This document shows positions 25,330-36,544 of a stretch of 64,000 bases of DNA, one piece after another. Position numbers and translations under genes: made by a program. How positions within the stretch are numbered: the first letter of the stretch is position 1; every line of letters starts with the position of its first letter. The notes below the pieces were generated by a model, which saw nothing but the letters and a program-made list of their open reading frames with translations, was not told the origin of the DNA and searched no databases. The stretch comes from Alnus glutinosa (taxonomy: Eukaryota; Streptophyta; Magnoliopsida; Fagales; Betulaceae): contig NC_084891.1 in assembly GCF_958979055.1 (NCBI RefSeq), positions 9,750,001-9,814,000 of the forward strand, in the 5' to 3' direction.

Positions 25330-25735
25330 GACACGTATCTAGGAGACACGTGTCAAATTGTAATACATCAACAATTGGGAGCGTGTATAACATACACGTG
25401 TCAAAATTGGACACGTGTATTATTACACGCGTCAAAATGGACAAGTGTATTATTACACGTGTCCATTTGGACACGAGTATTTAATACGCGTGTCCAATTG
25501 GACGCGTGTATTTAATACGCGTGTCCAATTGGACGCGTGTATTATTACACGCGTCCAATTGGACACGTGTATGTTATACACGTGTCCAATTGGACACGTG
25601 TACGTAATACGCGTGTCCAATTTTGACACGTGTTTAACATATACGCCCCCAAATGTTACTGTGTTACAATTTGACACGTGTCAAATTTAACGCGTGTCTA
25701 CAGTAACCGGTACTGTAGACACGCGTCAAAATGCT
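25330..25735. repeat. Right subterminal G-box palindrome array, CACTA copy 2
   Basis: GGACACGTGTATTATTACAC-type palindromes, including CACGTG and CGCGTG variants, ending with a CTACAGTAACCGGTACTGTA palindrome next to the terminus. The last palindrome is nearly identical in copy 1 (2899-2925). Confidence 0.88.
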
Positions 25736-25753
25736 GAAATTGTTGTAGTGAAT

Positions 25754-27381
25754 GGATATATACCACATCGTATACTTGACACTATCATAAATATTTCTAT
25801 TAAATTAAATTCAGTTTTATAGGTTCCAACTAGCTTTTTTTTTCTTTTTCTTTTTATTTTTATTTTTTCCTTTTGTTAGTTTTTATTTATTATTATATGT
25901 TTATTTCCTTAATTTTGGATCCTTTTACCCATCTAATTAAGGGCATTGCAAATGGAAAAGCAAAGCAAAAGCACTTCCGGCAACGCTTTATTCTTCACTT
26001 CCTTGAAACCCCTACCAAAAGTCAAAGAGAACTCTCACAAGGCAAAGCAAGTTCTTGCCTTTTCTTTTCTGCTTTATAACTTCGTAAACAAGAAATTTAT
26101 TTATGCTTTCGGCACCCCGATCATCAGTCCTGAGATGAGATGGCCGGGCAGACAAACAAGTGGCCGGTCAATATTAAGGTGCTTGACAGGCAACATCAAA
26201 TTAAGGAGCGCCATATTACTTTTTATTAAGGGTGGCAATTCGTATTCATTAAGGGTGGTAATTCATGTTCACGTATATCTTGGGTTCAGATTATATAGAA
26301 ACATAAGTATAATTAAGACTATATATATACATCAACTCTAACTCAACTTTTTTAAGTAAACGGGTTAAATCTATCAACCCTAATTAACCCGTTAATTTTG
26401 TGTTAAGTTCGTGTCAAATTCATGAATTGTATTAAAAATTGACAACCTTAAATATCAAATGTTAGGTTTAGGGTTTCGTCGAAGCATGTGTATAATATTA
26501 TATAGTTAAATTCTAACTCAACTCGTGCATTTAATTAAATGGGTTAAATTCTAACTCACTAATTTCGTACCGATTAAGTGAGGATTTAAATTTTTATTCA
26601 AGTACACTGTACTCCTTTTAACATTCTAGTTAAGTGATCAGTCCAATATTTTAAACTCACACAGAAAGGAATATATATGCCATTATAATTAAAACTGTCG
26701 GTGCAACATCAATTCACGATTCTCTTTTTATTTTATTTAAAAAAAAAATCTGATTATAGAAACTCAACTTCTTAGATATAATTGATCAATGATAACTTTC
26801 TAAAAAGTGAGCTTTGTGATTAATGACAATCTTGTTAAGGGCTTCAATTACGAATTAGATCTATTTTACGGTCAAAAATAAAAATTTTATAAATTTAATA
26901 GTGAATAATGTATATGTTGTCCTATTATTTAAACATTTTAAATAACGTGACATATATATATATATATATATAAAATATGTAACAAAATAAAATATTGACT
27001 ATAAAAAACAAATAGAATTGGACTTATATATATTTATTCAGTAATTAAATATATAATTAAAAAATCAACTTTTTTATGGTTTTAAATTTTTAAAATAAGT
27101 GATAATTTAATAAAAAATTTATATGTGCGTTCACCTTTTACACAATAATTAACATGCATGTACAGTAGTACTATATATTGAGAATCGAAGAAGCATATAA
27201 CTCTTGTCCCATTTCCAAGCAATACTTTCTCACTTTTCAAAAGGCTTACCGGCCCGATCTTCACAACCAGAAAAGCTTCTCCTCCACCAATCCATATAAA
27301 TATACACTCCCACACTGATCGATCATGTTCATGCAGATCTTCCAAACTCCTTAATCAATTCCCTGAAATCCAACCTCATTG
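25754..27381. other. Upstream region of the DUF3537 gene
   Basis: AT-rich. 26225-26540 looks like a non-autonomous hAT-type repeat, with GGGTGGCAATTCGTATTC and AACCCGTTAA motifs and no clear ends. A TA run is at 26949-26972. Near 27290 a CATATAAATATAC TATA-like site lies about 85 bp before the start codon. Confidence 0.5.
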
Positions 27382-30300
27382 ATGAATACATCCGATCGTG
27401 TAGACATCAACATCCTTTTGCGTGATGAGTCCAACGGCAACACCGTCCCCTTACTCCTCCAGCCCTCCTATGCGAGATCGAAATCCATAATGTCCGACGA
27501 GCTCCGCAAATTCCGCATAAGCCTCAGATGGTGCGCCCTCGACCACTCTTCCTGTGTCGGAAAATTCATCTCCTACTTCACCTTCATATTCTTCGCCCTC
27601 CTCGTCCCCCTTATAGCCTGCTTCTCCGCTCGAGTCCCAGCCTCCGCCGCAATCGACGACCCTATCTCTTTCAACAAGCTTGTCCAGCTTCCCGAGTCAG
27701 GCCTAGCCGCCATAGCCTTCTTCACACTCTCCGCCTTCTTCCGAAGGTACTGTTTATAAAATCACCTAAACTGCACTTTTCTTCGCTATATATGTTTAGG
27801 CACATTTGTAATTAGCTCAAAAAGTTTTGTTTATACGTACTTGAGAAATAATATAAATATATGTCTCTAATACATCTCATTTTTTAATTCTATCAATAAA
27901 TTTATGAAATCAACATTGAGTTCTATAAATTCAATAGCAAATTTAAAACTGGATTGTATAAAGATTTGTATGAAGATGTATGTGTATCCTAAATCTCGTA
28001 AATATTAATAGAGGACACCAAAATACTCAAAAATACCCTTTTTTTTCTTTTTTCTTTTTTTTTAAAAAAAAAAAAAAAAAACTTTTTAATTGTTAATTAT
28101 TTAATTGGGATAATAAATCCTAACGGTAGCTAATTAGGGGTGACATTGCAAACTTAATTTTAAAACATAAAGCATTCACAATGGCTTCTTCTTAATTTCT
28201 CTAAATTTAACTCTAAAAATCTACTTTAAAAGTTTTAGTTAATTACTTTCTTAAACCATCAAACAACAAATTCTCTAAATGTTTCTCTACTTTAAATAAA
28301 TACTATTTTTTAATCGTTCACAATACTATCATGAATATCACCGTCTTTAAATAAATACTATTTTTCTCTACTTTGGCACGGTTTGTAAAAAATATTATTA
28401 AAAAATTATAATATTGTCTTATTGGCTCTTTGAATTAATCTAGAGAGAAAATTTGAGAAACATTTGTTAAAGAGTCTATTATACGAGTCTATTTGCGATT
28501 TTTATTAAAAATATAAAGATCGAAAAACTAAATATAAAGAGGTAATTAATGGTGAGTGCCCTAAGAATTTGATATTTAAACTTTTTAAACTTTAAGAATA
28601 TAATTAAAAAAGCCTCGAATTAAACATAATGATTTATTGGATTTTCCCTAGCTATTTCATGCATGTAAAAACTTAATTAATAAAGCTGATAGACATATAT
28701 TAATTACTGTACGTTCTATCTATTCACGGGTAACCGGGCGGCCGGGCGCAGGTATGGCCTCCGCCAACTTCTATTCCTCGAGGGCTTACAGGAAGATTCT
28801 TCATACGTACAGCGGGGATACACGCGCGAGCTTGACAAGGCGTTCCGCTACCTGGCATGCATACTTCTACCCTCGTTTTTCGTCGAACTCGCTCATAAAA
28901 TCATTTTCTTCTCGACCGTGACGATATCGTTACCCTTTCTCAGCCCCAGCGTCGCATTGAATTGGATTATGTTTGCTTTCGTTGTGGTCTCGTGGGTTTA
29001 TAGGACCGGGGTGTTCTTGCTGGTCTGCGTTCTGTTCCGGCTGACTTGCGAGCTTCAAATACTGCGGTTTGAGGGGCTTCATAAGATGTTTGAGGGGTGT
29101 GAGTCCGACAGCGGTGTGATATTTAAGGGGCATGTGAGGATTAGGAAACAGTTGTTGGCGACCAGCCACAGGTATCGGTTGTTTATAATAGTGTGTATGG
29201 TATCCATCACCGTCTGTCAGTTCGTCGCTTTGTTGCTGGTTTTGTCATCAAGTTATGAGAAGACTTTCTTTAATTCTGGTGACCTTGTGGTAAGTATTCT
29301 ATACATGCCCAAAGACCATTAATTTTATAGTTCATCACGAAAACTTTACTTGCCACACACGACCTTTCATCATTTTTTTAATTATATTTATAAATTTTAA
29401 AAAGCGTCACTTTAATGTAATTATCTTTCAATTTTTTTTTAATTTCACTTGTCTATTAGAATTTTCTTTTAAATCATAATGGAGGGGTGTCAATGTTCCT
29501 AAAATACTCTTACTTTTTATGATTTTTTTTTTTAAAAAAAAAAAAAATTACTAAGATTTAGGCGTTGGTCAGGATTTAACAGAATTTATAAAAATACTTA
29601 TGTTTAAATGTTTGAAATTTTAAAAAATAAATAAATAAATAAAAATAAAAAAAGTTATTTTGAGAATTTTGACAGAATTTAATGAAAAATCCTAATGAAA
29701 TTATGAAATTAAAATAAATTGAAACATAAATATACTAAATTGACATTTTTCTAAAGTTTGAGGGTATGATTGGAAAAATGATGAAAGATCAAAGGTAATA
29801 AGTGAAATTTTCTATTACTTTTTTTTACCAATTGTTAGCATTCCGAGCAAAAAATGTGGGAATCTCTATAAAGCTCACTTGCCTCAGCAAGCTAGTGGCG
29901 AATTGTTTGCATGTGACCTATTCAGACGATAAGTCTTACAAAAGTTCTTTCATATTTGCTGACCAAATTGTTAGCAATTTAAACAACAAAATTGTTGGGA
30001 TCTCTATCTCAAAAATTAAAGACTTGCATGCATGCATGCAGTTCTCTCATATTTGTATATAGTTCGTTGATATATAAAATTATATATATTTGGACATTAA
30101 TGCAGGTATGCTCAGCTGTTCAGCTTAGTGGATTCTTGTTGTGCCTACTTGGGGCTGCAAGAATCACACATAGAGCTCAAGGGATCGTATCTGTTGCAAC
30201 TCGATGGCAAATGGTTGTGACTTGCGCATCTTCCGGATCAGGCCAATTACAAGGCCATACGCCGGAGGCCGACGAATGCGGTGACATTGATATTTCTGTG

Positions 30301-30603
30301 TCACCGTCCGACAACATTTTCACCTCAATTTCCCCACAAGACCCTTCCTTATTCCAAACCAGGCAAGCCTTAGGTAAGTATATATACTATATATGATCGA
30401 TGCCGGCCAATGCCGCCGCTATTTGTTTGTTGTTTATGATTGGTTTCCCGGCCTACATGCTTGCAGTAACATACTTGCAACACAACACTGGGGGGATCAC
30501 GCTGTTTGGGTTCGCGCTTGATCGTGGATTGCTTCACACACTCTTCGCATTTGAGTTCTCTCTGGTGCTGTGGATACTAAGCAAAGTGGTTGTTTTGTCT
30601 TGA
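27382..30603 (+). CDS. DUF3537 gustatory-receptor-like membrane protein
   Basis: Four exons (27382-27746, 28752-29289, 30106-30373, 30467-30603) join in phase to a 435-aa protein, near the usual size of this plant family. All introns are GT-AG. The DELRKFRISLRWCALDHSS block just before the first membrane span is the family hallmark. About seven hydrophobic spans are visible: SYFTFIFFALLVPLIAC (res 64-80), GLAAIAFFTLSAFF, LACILLPSFFVEL, WIMFAFVVVSWVY with VFLLVCVLF, LFIIVCMVSITVCQFVALLL, VQLSGFLLCLLGAA and LHTLFAFEFSLVLWILSKVV. The long cytosolic loop carries a Ser/Asp-rich stretch. The family is homologous to insect gustatory receptors; the plant role is poorly known (Arabidopsis has several members). 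Introns 1 and 2 contain MITE-like inserts. The start is the only ATG before the conserved block in frame. Confidence 0.85.
28170..28565. mobile_element. MITE-like insert in intron 1 of the DUF3537 gene
   Basis: Ends GCATTCACAATGG and, inverted, GGGCACTCACCATT, with an AT-rich core of repeated TCTCTACTTTAAATAAATAC. Boundaries are approximate and no TSD is identified. Confidence 0.45.
29338..29811. mobile_element. MITE in intron 2 of the DUF3537 gene
   Basis: Inverted ends GAAAACTTTACTTG and AGTGAAATTTTC. Its sequence, read in reverse, matches the MITE at 30808-31453 (shared CCTCAAACTTT, TTTTTCATTAAAT and CTGTCAAAATT stretches), so these are two copies of one family in opposite orientation. 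Confidence 0.6.
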
Positions 30604-30807
30604 ACAAATTAAATCCTCTGCATGGAGTTTCTTCCCCTTCATTAAATTTTCAGTCAAAGCTGGGGAGCAAATCTGATGTTCATGGGTATATAAAGGAATA
30701 GCTAAAAGAAATATATTCATTTCAAAGCTATTATTCTTGTTATGTAAGGAAATAAGATTCAGCAAACGCAACTCAGTCTACTGATTACGGAAAATTTCAT
30801 CGCAATG

Positions 30808-31453
30808 TAAAGGGAAAGTTTCACATACAGGCCCTGTTTGATAACCACTTTCCCCTCCCCTCCCCTTCCCTTCACTTCTCCGAAAAAACATTAACTTCAA
30901 AACATTCTTAACTTTTTTCACTTTTTATATCACATCAACACTTTCTTATTACTTTTTAAATAAAAAACTCACTACAATACAAATTTTTTTCACTTTTTCA
31001 TATAAATTATATCAACTTTATATCACATCAATTTTAATTTTCAATCATTCAAAAAAAAATCCAAGGGGAGGGGAGGGCAAGGGGGTTTTCAAACGGAGCC
31101 ACAATCTTTTATCTTTTGTCACTTTTATAAATATCATAACCTCAAACTTTAAAAAATGTTAATTTAGGGTATCTATTTTTTATTTTATTTTTTTCAATTT
31201 CAACCATCCATTAAAATTTTTCATTAAATCCTGTCAAAATTTTTAAAATAACCGTGTGTTTTTTTTTTCATATATAAAAAATTATATAAATTTTCAAAGA
31301 TTTGTGCATGGCCGGGCACGTATTTTTACAAATTCCATTAATTTGTGATTAACATCTAAATCCTTTTAATTTTTTCTTTTTTTTCCTAACAGGGGATTAA
31401 ACAGAAAAATTATGAAAGATGAAAGATTGTACATAATTGAAGTTTTCCCTTTA
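30808..31453. mobile_element. MITE downstream of the DUF3537 gene, with a nested insert
   Basis: Ends TAAAGGGAAAGTTTCA and TGAAGTTTTCCCTTTA are inverted. Same family as the copy at 29338-29811. A second element is inserted at 30830-31100; removing it would rejoin the terminal block. Exact TSD not resolved. Confidence 0.6.
30830..31100. mobile_element. Short MITE nested inside another MITE
   Basis: 271 bp. Terminal inverted repeats GGCCCTGTTTGATAACC and GGTTTTCAAACGGAGCC, with CCCCTCCCC inside, flanked by 3-bp ACA on both sides (30827-30829 and 31101-31103). The 3-bp duplication and GGCCCTGTTTG start resemble Tourist/PIF-type MITEs, although their usual target is TWA. Confidence 0.65.
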
Positions 31454-32267
31454 TGATTACATGTAAATAGTTTTGCTACCGTACGTAGTTGCATGTTCTC
31501 AATGAGTAATATATGATTACTAATTAATTAAACATGTTTGATGAAATGCTTTTCGCACACTTAATTGGTGTTGAGATTTTGACTTTGTATTTATAATAAA
31601 CTGACAACCTTCAAATCCACTGAAATCAAGGTTTTGTAATAATCTCACTGCTAATATGAAGGATGAAGGATCATTATATATCAAAACAATCTATACGTAT
31701 TTCACATTTTCTGGAATGTTTTGGGTGGCACCATGACGCGGTAATTAATCGGCTTTCAGAAATTAAGAATCCATGAAATTAACCACATAACAAGATATGT
31801 AAACAGAGAAATTAATAAATAAATAAAAAATCTAAATATATATATACATATATATTTAAGAAATCTGGATGAAGGGGTAAATATTTTGGTAAATACACAC
31901 CTCACTTTGGGCATTCTTCTTAAATATTGTTAAGAAATCTGGTTGATAATAAAACCTACGTTTATTAACAAAAATTTGCCAATCAAATTACATGTAAAGA
32001 TGTATGCCAATAATAATCTACTGTAAAGCCCCTATATATCACCCTCGCCAGATTAGAGAATGAGAGACGGAGTAGTTATCCAGAATCTTAATTACCCAAC
32101 ACTTTTTCTTACCAAAAAACAAATAATAATGACTAAATGAAAAAAAAAATTTAAAAAAATAATAATAATCAGTTCATTAGTCAAAATCGTTATAAGGACA
32201 TGAAATGATGACAATACCCTAAGCTTAGAAATTAAATTTACTTAAATGCTCTTAAAGTTAAAATGTA

Positions 32268-32320
<53 letters not shown>

Positions 32321-32850
32321 AATAAAATTAAAATTAAAATTAAAAAATAAAATAAAATGATGTACTTTGTCTTGGTTTTTACTTGTGTTCAATGTGGGTT
32401 CCGCATGAAAAGAGTTACAAAACACTTGGTCGCATGCTATATCAACTTCACTGTCATACTACTCTACCATCATACCTGTGTCGTATTTCAACAAAATTGG
32501 TTGGTGTGTCAAGTTGGCCCGGTTAATCCGCCAACCCGTTAGGGTCAATTCGAACCCGACACGATTAGTTAAACGGGTTAGTACCCTAAACCCTAACACG
32601 ACACACTTATTTGCTGAGAAACTCAACGCAACACGACATACATACCTGTTGACACGAACCAATCCCATCTCTCTCATTTCTTTTCTTTTCTTTCTTTTTG
32701 ATTTGTATTCTCCACTAGTACAAAGACCAATTTGCTACAAAATTAATAAAGAACCTAACCAGGGATGGGTTAGGACTTGAACTTGAATAATAGACCAATG
32801 GGTATACAGTATACCCACTTCACAAAAATTAATATGAGTAAGGAAAACGA
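31454..32850. other. Intergenic DNA
   Basis: AT-rich, with a (TA)n run at 32268-32313. 32500-32660 carries AACCCGTTAGGGTC, AACCCGACACGA and AACACGACAC motifs typical of a common plant hAT-type non-autonomous repeat. No gene seen. Confidence 0.5.
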
Positions 32851-33812
32851 GTTTACCTTAAGGGATATAATATAGTAGGTCTTTAATGGATTAATTAAGT
32901 TAGTGGGCCTTTTATCTAATGGGCTTTTATTTGTAAATAAGTTAGTTTGGTTGAACCTTTTACTTTGTAATTTTGTTAAGGTATTGGGCCTTATTGTAAA
33001 GAGTGAATTAGGGAGCAGATAAAGATAAATAAGTGATGAGATAGCAGAAAGCTCTAGAAGATTAGCTGGCAACATTCTGTTATAAAGAACCCATGCCAAC
33101 GGGTAGAAAATGAAGGCAAGAAAAAGAGTATTGAGAATTGAGTGGTTAATCGGAGAGATCAGGCCTCTCGAAGAGCATATTAGGCCTCTCGAAGTGCCTA
33201 TAGCTATTGTTTCCCTAGAGATTGAGCAATCTCAAATCTGCTCCTATCATTTCAATACAAGTTTATCTAGAATTTTCTATCATCAATCCATCATCTTAAA
33301 AAAAAAAAAAAAAACCAAAAATATCCTTAAACCTAGAAAATCCCATTACATTTACATCATTCACTAATCTAAAAATTACCACGGTATCATCCATGCATAT
33401 TGCCCCAATATGAGGCCTACACAATACAGTGAGCATTCTCCTCTTCTGAATGCAATGATGTGTGGGAGAGAGAACCTCAAATTGCTATGCTAACTGCAGC
33501 GCTGAGAGATAGAGAAAGAGAGAGAGGGAGAAAGACGACGAGCTAGAGCAAGAGAGTCATGGCGTCTAGAGAGTGGAGAGTAACAGTGACTAGGGTTAGT
33601 CGGTTAGGACTTAGGTGGTTTCTCACTTTTTTGTTTTTTTCTTTTTTATTATTAACGAGTTGACAAGTAGACCTGTTTAAAACGTTTATAAACGGATTGA
33701 CCAATTTATAACTCAAACTTGTTTAACCTAAATCCAAACTTTATATAACTGTGTGTCGTGTTAAAAGTTGATAACCCTAATTTCAATCAAGTAGTCCAAA
33801 GCCCAGAGATAT
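32851..33812. other. Possible LTR fragment and repeat remnants
   Basis: 32870-33300 is reminiscent of a copia LTR transcript end (TTATAAAGAACCCATG, then GAAGGCAAGAAAAAG and a poly(A) near 33299-33314). 33660-33790 again has hAT-repeat-like motifs (GTGTGTCGTGTT). No termini or TSDs could be fixed. Confidence 0.3.
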
Positions 33813-33813
33813 G

Positions 33814-33864
<51 letters not shown>
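33812..33864. repeat. Poly(A) run
   Basis: About 52 A in a row, ending 55 bp before the tRNA gene. It may be the tail of a retroposed sequence on the left (33660-33810). Confidence 0.9.
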
Positions 33865-33868
<4 letters not shown>

Positions 33869-33877
33869 CGAAGTAGT

Positions 33878-33918
33878 TTTATATAAATAGTAATTACTTC
33901 CAGCATGATTCAAACAGA
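33878..33918 (+). promoter_or_regulatory. TATA-like and CAA motifs upstream of tRNA-Arg
   Basis: TATATAAATAG followed by TCAAAC close to the mature 5' end, the usual pair in plant tRNA genes. Confidence 0.5.
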
Positions 33919-33919
33919 T

Positions 33920-33992
33920 GACTTCATGGCCCAATGGATAAGGCGCTGGTCTACGAAACCAGAGATTCTGGGTTCGATCCCCAGTGAAGTCG
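33920..33992 (+). tRNA. tRNA-Arg(ACG)
   Basis: 73 nt fold into a full cloverleaf: acceptor GACTTCA/TGAAGTC with discriminator G, D arm GCC...GGC, anticodon stem CTGGT/ACCAG around loop CTACGAA (anticodon ACG), and T arm CTGGG/CCCAG around TTCGATC. Internal A and B boxes are intact (GGTTCGATCC at 33971-33980). No intron. A TATA-like TTTATATAAATAG about 35 bp upstream and a CAAAC just upstream fit plant RNA polymerase III tRNA promoters. TTTT at 34021 may terminate transcription. ACG would be edited to ICG and read CGU/CGC/CGA. Confidence 0.95.
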
Positions 33993-34206
33993 TATTATAT
34001 ATCTTCAGCTTTCACAAAAATTTTGAAGAGCTTTTGGGATGGCCTACGTCTCTCAAATGGAGCGTGGGGACTTGCATTGGTGGACTCACTATGTCCAGCT
34101 GGGTGCAAGTGTATGGACTTTTATCCAATTGACCAAAATCTATCCATACACCATAACGGTTGCCCAACTAACCACATTAGAACATTCGCTGCCTCACAAA
34201 AATAAT
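33993..34206. other. Spacer after tRNA-Arg
   Basis: Mixed-composition DNA with small open frames in three phases. None resembles a known protein. Confidence 0.5.
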
Positions 34207-34770
34207 TTCTTTTTGGCTATTTTGGCGAGGTAATTTGGTAAAAATATACAAAAATACACTCCAGCATTTGTTAATACTGTTCATTCACCAAATGTTTAAA
34301 ATATCATTAAATTTGTTCTCTCTTTCCCTTTTCTTTTTTTTTTTTTTTTTTTTTCTTTTTTTTTTTCTTTTTTTTCTCGTTTCTCTCTCACACTGTCCAT
34401 TCTCTTTGGTCCCCTCTTGTAATGCTAATTGCTGAGTAATGACTTGATGAAAATTGATGAAAAACTTGAATATATTAATCTTATGATTTTTGAGGTCTTG
34501 TGTCGTTTTCGTATTCATAAATATGACCATTAAGAAAAAAAAAATTAAAAATATAACCATTACAAAAAGATAAACATTCAAAAAAAAAATTATAGAAAAA
34601 GAATAAAGAAATTTGAAAAAAATTTATCTAAATAGAATGGTGACAGTAGATAGCTAAAATGGTGAGGCTGCTGGAAGTGTTTTTAAAAAGTTGATGGTTA
34701 AAATAGAGAAAAGTGATTTTTAACTATTTTGACTAGTAAAATTTGATGAGACTACTAGGATTCTATGAAT
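34207..34770. mobile_element. MITE A of a local family
   Basis: Contains GGCTATTTTGGCGAGGTAAT, CTGTTCATTCACCAAAT, a long pyrimidine tract, and the 3' block GGTGAGGCTGCTGG...GTTGATGGTTAAAATAG...GACTAGTAAAATTTGATGAG. The same blocks in the same order recur at 34785-35125. Ends are approximate. Confidence 0.55.
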
Positions 34771-34784
34771 GCTTTTAGACTCAC

Positions 34785-35125
34785 CCAAAAGCTATTTTGA
34801 TGAGCTAATTTGTTAAAATAATCCAAAATGAGCTCTAATTTGGTAAATGAATAGTACTCACCAATAATAGTGAGCACTGTTCATTCACCAAAACAATAAA
34901 AAGCTATTAAAATTTTCTCTCTCTCCTTTTTTATTTCTCTCATACATCACACACAACCTCTCTTTTGAAAAATAAATAAATTAATTAATTAAATAGAATA
35001 GTGAATGTGGATAACTAAAATGGTGAGGTTGTTGGGTGTGATTTAAAAAAGTTGATGGCTAAAATAGAAAAGACTGATTTTTGCCTATTTTGACTAGTAA
35101 AATTTGGTGAGACTACTAATAATAC
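34785..35125. mobile_element. MITE B, second copy of the same family
   Basis: Shares AGCTATTTTGATGAGCTAAT, CTGTTCATTCACCAAAA, GTTGATGGCTAAAATAG and GACTAGTAAAATTTGGTGAG with MITE A. Shorter, because the pyrimidine tract is reduced. Confidence 0.55.
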
Positions 35126-35657
35126 TCTTCGTAGTGACTTTTCTTATATATTTTTTAAAATTTAGAGAATCAAGCTACTTTTTTGTTTCACTATTCAAAT
35201 AAACTTCATAACAGCTTCTTTTATCCTTTTTCTATACTATTTAAATATTATTTCAAATAAATACCTATAAAAAGTGAAAGAAAATGGAAAGTTATTTAAA
35301 TATTCTTTCAAATACATGAGAGAGGATTTAAAAATTAAATAAATAAATGAGAGTGGGTAGCACTTTTGGTTCCTTTAGAGTATCTCCACCAGATGCTCTA
35401 CTTTAGCCAAAAAGTCAAATTTAATTATTTTTGTCCTTTTTTCTTCTCCAGCAAATTAGCTACTTTAACCATTTTTCCTTAACAGTGAACAATAAATAGC
35501 CAACAATGGCTATTCACTGTTCAACACTACAAACATTTTTTATTAATATTTTCTTACTCTCCCACTCTCCCTCCCGGTCCTGATGCCCTTATTTCCTCCA
35601 CCCCTCTCGGTCACCACCGCTGCCCTTCTTTCCTCCGTCCCCAGCAACGTCATCGTT

Positions 35658-35925
35658 CTCACCCAAGACCTCGCCGATGAACTCGTCCTCGTCGACACCA
35701 AGCTCGACAAGCTTCGCGGCGAGATGCTCGACCTCCAGCACGCCGTTGCCTTCTTCCCCCACACCAAAATTCACGCCTCCGTCGACTACGCCGTCACCGT
35801 CGGATCCGATCTCTACATCGTCACTGCCGAGGCCCGCCAGATCCTCGACTCATCCAACTATCCAAGTATTGGTTCCTCGTTCCCGATCATCTCGACGCTC
35901 GCCGATCCTCATCGCAGATCCTTAA
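35658..35925 (+). pseudogene. L-lactate dehydrogenase fragment, internally deleted
   Basis: The frame from 35658 to about 35843 reads LTQDLADELVLVDTK, LRGEMLDLQHA, TKIHASVDYAVTVGSDL and IVTAEARQI, a close match to the coenzyme-binding region of plant lactate dehydrogenase just after its N-terminal GxGxxG motif. The G-rich motif itself is missing. About 60 codons are then lost; a short IGS and, in another frame, DNA similar to the region encoding LDSSRFRFLIAD follow at about 35870-35925. The catalytic His and the rest of the protein are absent. It sits inside an inverted-repeat element, so it was probably captured by a transposon. No function as an enzyme is expected. Confidence 0.75.
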
Positions 35926-36012
35926 CTCCATCGACTATGCCGATCACTCGGCTTCGGCTTTGTTGGGATTCCTTCCATTTTGCTAGGTCTGAATACTCAA
36001 AGAAATGAGACA

Positions 36013-36064
36013 GGTTGGGGTTGGGGTTGGGGTTGGGGTTGGGGTTAGGGTTGGGGGTTGGGGG
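36013..36064. repeat. (TTGGGG)n repeat
   Basis: Seven or eight tandem GGTTGG-type units with one TTAGGG variant. G-rich on the plus strand and able in principle to form a G-quadruplex. Confidence 0.9.
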
Positions 36065-36250
36065 AGACCGGAGAGTGAGAGGGAGAGGGAGAAGAGTGAA
36101 AAAAAAAATTAAAAAAATAAAAAAAAAAATTAAAGAAAATGAAGAGTGGAATAGAGATTATTGTTGGAATGTTTTTAAGATAGCCAATGATTAAAGTAGA
36201 GATTAGTACTTTTTGTGTAATTATTTTAACTCCAACTGCTGAAGATGCTC

Positions 36251-36529
36251 TCAAATTTTTTCTTACTTTAGAGAACACCAAGTGAGTTTGCTGTTGCAAG
36301 GGTAATTTTAGGAGTTTTTTTTTCTATATTTAGGAAAGGAAATAAAAATTAGGGAGTCAATTTCTAGTGCTCTAAATGCTTATGTTTGTGGAAGAATTGT
36401 TACGCGCCTACTACGACAATATTTAACTCCTTGATTATTTCATTAACTTGCTGGTGTCTTTAAATAGACACTTAAAAATAAAATAGGATAAATAATAATC
36501 AATTAATGATAAAGCAAATTTAAAAATAA
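36251..36529. other. Spacer
   Basis: AT-rich, no gene seen. Confidence 0.5.
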
Positions 36530-36544
36530 AACTAATCTTGATTC

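Larger units (their letters stand above)
35378..36250. mobile_element. Inverted-repeat element carrying a captured LDH fragment
   Basis: 873 bp between GAGTATCTCCACCAG (35378) and the inverted GAGCATCTTCAGCAG end (36250). Subterminal CTACTTTAACCATT and its inverted partner near 36186 add support. Between the arms lies GC-rich gene-like DNA (35580-35990) and a TTGGGG repeat, unlike the AT-rich arms. The arms resemble MITEs A and B just upstream. No matching TSD is seen. Confidence 0.6.

Noticed and set aside
34235-34581. Phe-rich and Lys/Arg-rich frames on opposite strands
   Set aside because: Both come from a pyrimidine tract in a MITE.
35583-36008. Functional lactate dehydrogenase gene
   Set aside because: Only part of the coenzyme-binding region is present, the glycine motif and catalytic His are missing, and there is an internal deletion with frameshift.
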